DNA from: Porogramme epimiltina
Lineage: Eukaryota; Basidiomycota; Agaricomycetes; Polyporales; Polyporaceae
Direction: 5' to 3'
DNA length: 12,968 bases
Assembly: GCA_900155495.1 (NCBI GenBank)
Contig: FTLJ01000580.1
Location: 1 to 12,968 of the forward strand
Shown here: positions 8,974 through 12,968 of the stretch, in pieces
Position numbering within the stretch: the stretch's first letter is position 1
Layout of the letters: each line of letters opens with the position of its first letter
Notes under the pieces: generated by a model
What the model was told of the DNA's origin: nothing
The model's database searches: none
What the model saw: only the letters and a program-made list of their open reading frames with translations
Made by a program: the position numbers and the translations under genes

Positions 8974-9233
8974 CGGTTCAAAGAAGCTTTGTATGCGGAG
9001 TAATAGTGGTTCTATGTATCGAATGCAATGCTGTATAACCTTCACCTCAATGCACCCAGTGACATGCGGGCGTCGAGAGCCATAGCCCCCGGCCGGGCCA
9101 TCTCAGGCAGGAGGACTGCGGTGAAAGGTCGGGGAGGAGAGACAAGCAGTGGGCATGCCTAATCGGGAGGGGGAACACAGGATCGAGCCGGGCCGTGGGG
9201 ATCCGCGGGCTGTGATTGGGCGAGGCGGTATCG

Positions 9234-9479
9234 ATGGCAAAAATGTCAAAGGGCGAGGCCCTCGGGCGTCTGTTGGAGCTTTCGTTCGCCCGCCTCTTCC
9301 TCGCCCCTCTCGCCCTCTCTGCCAGCGAGCACCCAGCACACGCAACACCCACCCCTGCACCAGGGAGACCTTCTGCACACGCAAACTCTGCCGTCGTATC
9401 GCATCTTCGTGCTGCGACGCAGAGCCTGGCCAAGCCACCATTTCTGACCAAGCGAGAAACGACGACCTCCGTCTGTTGA
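9234..9479 (+). CDS. Small unrecognised open frame (81 codons)
   Basis: An ATG at 9234 (and a second at 9243 preceded by AAA) opens a frame that ends at a TGA at 9477-9479. The translation begins MAKMSKGEALGRLLELSF, followed by a hydrophobic stretch and then a Pro/Ala/Ser/Thr-rich part. It overlaps a pyrimidine-rich block that is more likely promoter DNA. I know of no family that it matches. It may equally be chance. Confidence 0.12.
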   Translation: MAKMSKGEALGRLLELSFARLFLAPLALSASEHPAHATPTPAPGRPSAHANSAVVSHLRAATQSLAKPPFLTKRETTTSVC

Positions 9480-9803
9480 CCCTCGAGTGAGTTTTTTCGC
9501 ACATATTCCGTCATCGCGCGCCATCATCCTATCGCCCCCTCCGCCCCTCCTCCGTTTTGTTTTCTTCGAAGCATCTCCGTAGGGCGCCGCAGATAAGTGC
9601 GTCGCGTGGGAGGAGATAGCAACCCGTCGTGTCTGCGGCGCAGGCAACCCACCTGTCAGATGTGCCGAGATTTTGGTCCTTCTCGGCAGCCTCCACCCCA
9701 TGCATCGCGGGAGGAGCGCGGTCTTCGTGTGTCTGGTCTCCGTCGCCGGGGCTCGTGTTCTCGTCGTGCTCGATCGCTGCTTATTTGCACGTGGATGGTC
9801 CCC

Positions 9804-9906
9804 GTTAGTGCCCGCGAGGCATCCGGAGACCCGGCGCTGTTATTTATCACCTTTATTTTATTTCGTCCCGTCTTCTCGGCCGGTACCTAACGAGTTCTAT
9901 CTACAG
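9804..9906 (+). other. Candidate intron 1 of the ornithine decarboxylase 5' leader
   Basis: This stretch has a GTTAGT donor (9804-9809, the same donor used by Ku70 intron 3), a CTAAC branch point (9887-9891) and a TTCTATCTACAG acceptor ending at 9906, 16 nt after the branch A. The length is 103 nt. The alternative is that the AT-rich patch inside it is part of the core promoter and transcription starts downstream. Confidence 0.4.
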
Positions 9907-9923
9907 GTGGTCATCCGTTCGTG

Positions 9924-9977
9924 GTATGTGTACCGCCAACGAGCGTCCGTTCGCTATCTAATGCTGTCTTCTATTAG
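9924..9977 (+). other. Candidate intron 2 of the ornithine decarboxylase 5' leader
   Basis: It has a consensus-like GTATGT donor (9924-9929), a CTAAT branch point (9958-9962) and a TTCTATTAG acceptor ending at 9977. The length of 54 nt matches the coding introns in this window. Splicing would remove the last upstream ATG (9961) before the enzyme start. If both leader introns are real, the exon between them is only 17 nt; a single intron from 9804 to 9977 is another possibility. Confidence 0.5.
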
Positions 9978-10356
9978 GAGAACCTCCTTGACAGGACTCC
10001 CGCGCTCCGTACTTCAACCAAACTTTCGCCGGACCACATCCGTGTCCCGTTCCCGCCGCTTCGTTTCCTCCACTACCTCTCCTTCTCCCCTCAAGCTCGT
10101 CCTCGCTTCAGGGAGCGAGGATCTCACCCCCGACTGAAGGAGGCCTAGCAGTTACCGTCCCTATCCCGCCCGGCTCGTTCTCGCGACCGCGGCGGTAGGC
10201 TCGGTAATTCGGGTTCCGATAACCGCACTCAAAACGACTGTTACTCCAGTTTGCCGGGGAAGCAACTACCTTCGCCTCCCACAGCCTATTCCGAAAGTTC
10301 AAGCCATAGATCCACAACTAGAGCTCGACGTTTCGTCGGAATCCAACGATCCACGA

Positions 10357-12045
10357 ATGTCCCAACTCGAAATCCTCGCGGCGCACGCGCCTGTAGACTT
10401 TGATTATGACGTCATCTCATGCTCTCCTACCGTTTCTTCGCCTCTCTCACACTCCCACAACGAAAAGTATCTTGCTACGGCTCTCGTGAACGGCCTCTAT
10501 ACCCCTTCTCATAACTCCCACGACACCGTCTACCCCCTCAAGAACGCGGAGCGTCACTACGATGACGAGGTCACCGTCCCGGGGCTCCCTCCGCTTCACC
10601 GTGGTCACCCGGACGTCCACCTCCGAAACGGTGTCATGAACGCCCTCCACCTCAGCGCGGAGGGCGAGCCCGACGCCGAGAAGGCCTTCTTCGTCGCCGA
10701 CCTCAGCAGCGTGTACAAGCAGCACGAGCGGTGGCAGAAGCTTCTTCCCGAGATTGAACCGTTCTTTGGTACGCCCCTTAAACTCTCATTGCTTCTCGGC
10801 CGCGACTGACACATTGACTATTAGCAATCAAGTGCAACCCGGATCCCTACGTCCTCCGCCTGCTCGCGGCGCTCGGGACCGGGTTCGACTGCGCCTCGAA
10901 CGGCGAGATCAACCAAGTTACCCAGCTCGGCGTGAGCCCCGAGCGCATCATCTTCGCCAACCCGTGCAAGGCTACGTCGTTCATCCGTAGCTCCGCGAAG
11001 GCTGGCGTGGACATGATGACGTTCGACAACACCGACGAGCTGTATAAGGTCGCAAAAGCGCACCCTGGCGCAAAGCTGGTCGTCCGCATCCTCACGGACG
11101 ACTCCAAGAGCCTGTGCCGTCTCGGGCTCAAGTTCGGCGCGCCCCTCGTGACCGTGCCAGGGCTGCTGGCCAAGGCACGGGAGCTCAACCTCGACGTCAT
11201 CGGTGTCAGCTTCCATGTGGGCAGCGGATGCTACGACCCTGAGGCGTTCGCGGACGCCGTCATACGGGCGCGCGCGGCGTTCGACATGGGGAGGGAAGCG
11301 GGGTACGAGTTCAGCCTTCTCGACGTCGGCGGCGGGTTTGAGGACGCGACGTTCGAGAAGACCGCGGCCGTTCTCACGCGCGCGATCGATCAACACTTCC
11401 CCGTGCGCGACAAGATCAGGCTCATCGCGGAGCCAGGGCGGTACTACGTCTCGAAGGCGTTCAGCCTGGCCACGAACATCATCGCCAGAAGGGCGCCTGA
11501 CGGTGCCGCCGACGCGGACGCGACGGACCCGGAGCAGCCGAGCGTGATGTGTGCGTGCGCCCTCTCTCACCGTCTGACAAGCCTGTGCTAACTGCGTGTA
11601 TTCTTGCCCCTTGCTCGCGACTGCTGATGCATGCGCTCACGTGCTCCGGACCCGACTCGCGACGGAAATGACGTCTGGACGTGCAGACTACATCAACGAC
11701 GGCGTGTACGGCGCGTTCAACTGCATCCTGTTCGACCACCAGAGCCCGACGCCGTTCGTGCTGTCGATGAACGGCTCGTTCCACGTGCCGGCGTCGGTGC
11801 CGCTGCGGGCGAGCAGCGTGTGGGGCCCGACGTGCGACTCGCTCGACTGCGTGTGCGCGGTGACGCCGCTTCCGGGCACGCTGCAGGTCGGGGACTGGCT
11901 CGGGTTCGAGAACATGGGCGCGTACACGGTCTGCGCGGCGTCGCAGTTCAACGGGTTCGAGGTCTCCAAGGTCATCTACACGACGGGCGCGGGCGCGGGC
12001 GCAGCGGAGGTCCGCGAGGCCCTGCGTGCGTTCCAGGGCGCGTGA
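10357..12045 (+). CDS. Ornithine decarboxylase
   Basis: This PLP enzyme makes putrescine from ornithine, the entry step of polyamine synthesis, and works as a cytosolic homodimer. Exons are 10357-10768, 10825-11550 and 11687-12045, giving 498 residues. Visible features: PFFAIKCNPDPYV with the PLP lysine at K140; FDCASNGEI; SFHVGSGC with H268; the glycine loop DVGGGF (304-309); EPGRYY (340-345); YYINDGVYG (380-388), where D384 and its neighbours close the site; and WGPTCDSLDC with the catalytic cysteine C429 and D430, which are given by the partner subunit in the dimer. All key residues are present. Residues 1-95 are divergent and probably flexible. A short acidic insert (361-376) precedes the YYINDG motif. 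Intron 1 interrupts the codon for Ala138, two residues before the PLP lysine. The start ATG has C at -3, a weak context, and the frame is open upstream to 10138. It is the fungal spe1-type gene by function. Confidence 0.97.
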
Positions 12046-12968
12046 GGCGCACGCGCGGGCCGAGGAGAAGAGAAGCACACGCGCGGGGGTGGGGCGGGGC
12101 GCGGGGCAGGGCGTGTTCCGGTGGCGTGCGGGGATGGGCGGGCGGGCGGAAGGGGGCCGCCGCGGGGATGGACGGGGCTCGCGGCCGTCGAGGGAGGGGG
12201 GGGGGCCTGCGGAGAGGGTTTAGATATTGAATGGCGAGGGAGCGCGCCCGCGCCGAGGGGCGTGCAGGGCGCGCGTGTGCGCGCCCGGCGCGGGGTGCGG
12301 CGGACGGTGCTCGAGGCTGGTAGTGGCTAGATGCGGACACGTATACGTACGCGCGTGTGCTCTCGTGACGCGGTGCGCGCAGGCACGGAGCGTGCGTTGC
12401 AGTAATACCAGGCGATCGGCTTCGTTCTCGAGACGCAGATTGTGCGGCGGGCTCTCAGCGCGGCGGGAGCGCGGGCGCGTTGTGGGTGGTCGTCGCCCGT
12501 GGGCTGGTAATTCCAAGGTGTGCAGGGCCTGTGAACGGGCGCTGGGGGCTGCTCCAGGACTGAGGAGGGTGCGTGGCTGGGACGCGCCCGCACGCAGGGA
12601 GAGTGAGTTGCCCGGCCGGGCGTGGGCGTGGGTGTGCGTGCCGCGGGGGAAGGCGAGGCGAGCCGGCGAGGGCCCGCGCACGAGCACGAGCATGAGCCCA
12701 GGGCGGGTGGGCGAGCCAGGGCGGATGATGGCAGCGCGGGCAGACGCGCGCGGGCAAGTCGCGACCCACCGAGCGCACGCGCACGTCGCAGGTCCCACGG
12801 GCCACGGCGGCGGAGGGTTGGCGTTGGCGTTGGGGCCTTCGACGAGGGCCGGGGGAGCCGGGGGCGTTCGCACGGTTTCGGCACCGAAAGGCACTGCCGG
12901 ATTGGGGATCGGAGGAGGGGGGCGTGTTCGATCAGAACGGGCCAGGCACGGCGGAGGAGGGGGAAGGG
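12046..12968. other. GC-rich 3' flank of ornithine decarboxylase, no supportable gene
   Basis: No domain, exon chain or RNA gene could be recognised on either strand. Long minus-strand frames (for example 12894-12220) translate to Pro/Ala/Arg/His-rich text typical of GC-rich non-coding DNA. Small local repeats occur, such as GGCGTT copies near 12818-12833 and GTGGGC-like copies near 12619-12633. A TTAGATATTGAATG patch at about 12221-12234 is a rare AT-rich spot and could be near the 3' end of the upstream transcript. Confidence 0.6.
12130..12146 (+). other. G-quadruplex motif after ornithine decarboxylase
   Basis: Four G-tracts (12130-12133, 12136-12138, 12140-12142, 12144-12146) are separated by loops of AT, C and C, which meets the strict short-loop G-quadruplex pattern on the coding strand. 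It lies 85 nt after the stop codon. Another long G-run follows near 12192-12206. If transcribed, it would be in the 3' untranslated region. Confidence 0.6.

Larger units (their letters stand above)
9795..10137 (+). other. Upstream open frame in the ornithine decarboxylase leader
   Basis: If the two candidate leader introns are removed, the ATG at 9795 opens a frame that ends at TGA 10135-10137. Without splicing, the ATG at 9961 opens the same frame to the same stop (58 codons). The frame is rich in Arg, Ser and Thr and has no recognisable domain. Between 10138 and the enzyme start at 10357 there is no other ATG, so this would be the last upstream frame before the enzyme. It could act as a regulatory upstream ORF, if the transcript starts far enough upstream. 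Confidence 0.3.
8879..10356. other. Intergenic region and probable long 5' leader of ornithine decarboxylase
   Basis: The first part (to about 9050) should be the 3' untranslated region of the upstream gene and carries a hairpin at 8942-8973. Pyrimidine-rich blocks at about 9283-9321 and 9515-9560 resemble fungal promoter or transcription-start regions. An AT-rich patch at about 9838-9866 could be a TATA-like element or lie inside a leader intron. A third pyrimidine-rich block lies at about 10060-10100. Two candidate leader introns and an upstream open frame are listed separately. No conserved protein domain was seen on either strand. Confidence 0.6.

Noticed and set aside
9673..10137. Unspliced plus-strand frame of 154 codons upstream of ornithine decarboxylase
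   Set aside because: It opens at a non-ATG codon or at internal ATGs, has no domain, and runs through two good intron candidates. I treat only its last part as a possible upstream frame.
10357..12045. Programmed frameshift of the antizyme type
   Set aside because: The gene is ornithine decarboxylase itself, and the frame is continuous after removing two ordinary introns. No antizyme-like sequence was seen in the window.
12220..12894. Minus-strand frame of 224 codons after ornithine decarboxylase
   Set aside because: The translation is dominated by Pro, Ala, Arg and His, and several overlapping frames look alike, as expected for GC-rich non-coding DNA.

Overview
The window looks like nuclear DNA from a basidiomycete fungus, most likely an Agaricomycete. 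Three conserved eukaryotic single-copy-type genes are present, and all are split by short GT-AG introns (mostly 50-60 nt, with branch points such as CTGAC or CTAAC). The DNA is very GC-rich. Ku70 has 17 introns, a density typical of Agaricomycetes and much higher than in most ascomycetes. The species cannot be told from the sequence alone.

Layout. Positions 1-2990 hold no gene I can support; the stretch is GC-rich, with G-runs at the left edge and one weak orphan open frame. Positions 2991-6698 (minus strand) encode Ku70, the DNA-end-binding subunit of the non-homologous end-joining Ku heterodimer; I could rebuild all 18 exons into an unbroken 654-residue protein. Positions 6699-7316 form a divergent promoter region. 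Positions 7317-8878 (plus strand) encode a PTPA/Rrd-family activator of protein phosphatase 2A (5 exons, 431 residues). Positions 8879-10356 separate this gene from the next and probably contain a long, spliced 5' leader for it. Positions 10357-12045 (plus strand) encode ornithine decarboxylase (3 exons, 498 residues), the first enzyme of polyamine synthesis. Positions 12046-12968 are GC-rich and gene-free as far as I can see.

The three genes belong to different housekeeping pathways (DNA repair, phosphatase regulation, polyamine synthesis). Nothing in the sequence suggests a joint system or a gene cluster. I found no mobile element, CRISPR array, rRNA or convincing tRNA, and no new multi-gene system.

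The interesting signals are at RNA level. The two introns around a 21-nt micro-exon in Ku70 both carry strong intramolecular stems, one of them a perfect 15-bp inverted repeat spanning most of the longest intron. Ku70 and the PP2A activator both have a strong hairpin just after the stop codon. The ornithine decarboxylase leader shows two candidate introns and an upstream frame that ends in phase with the enzyme.
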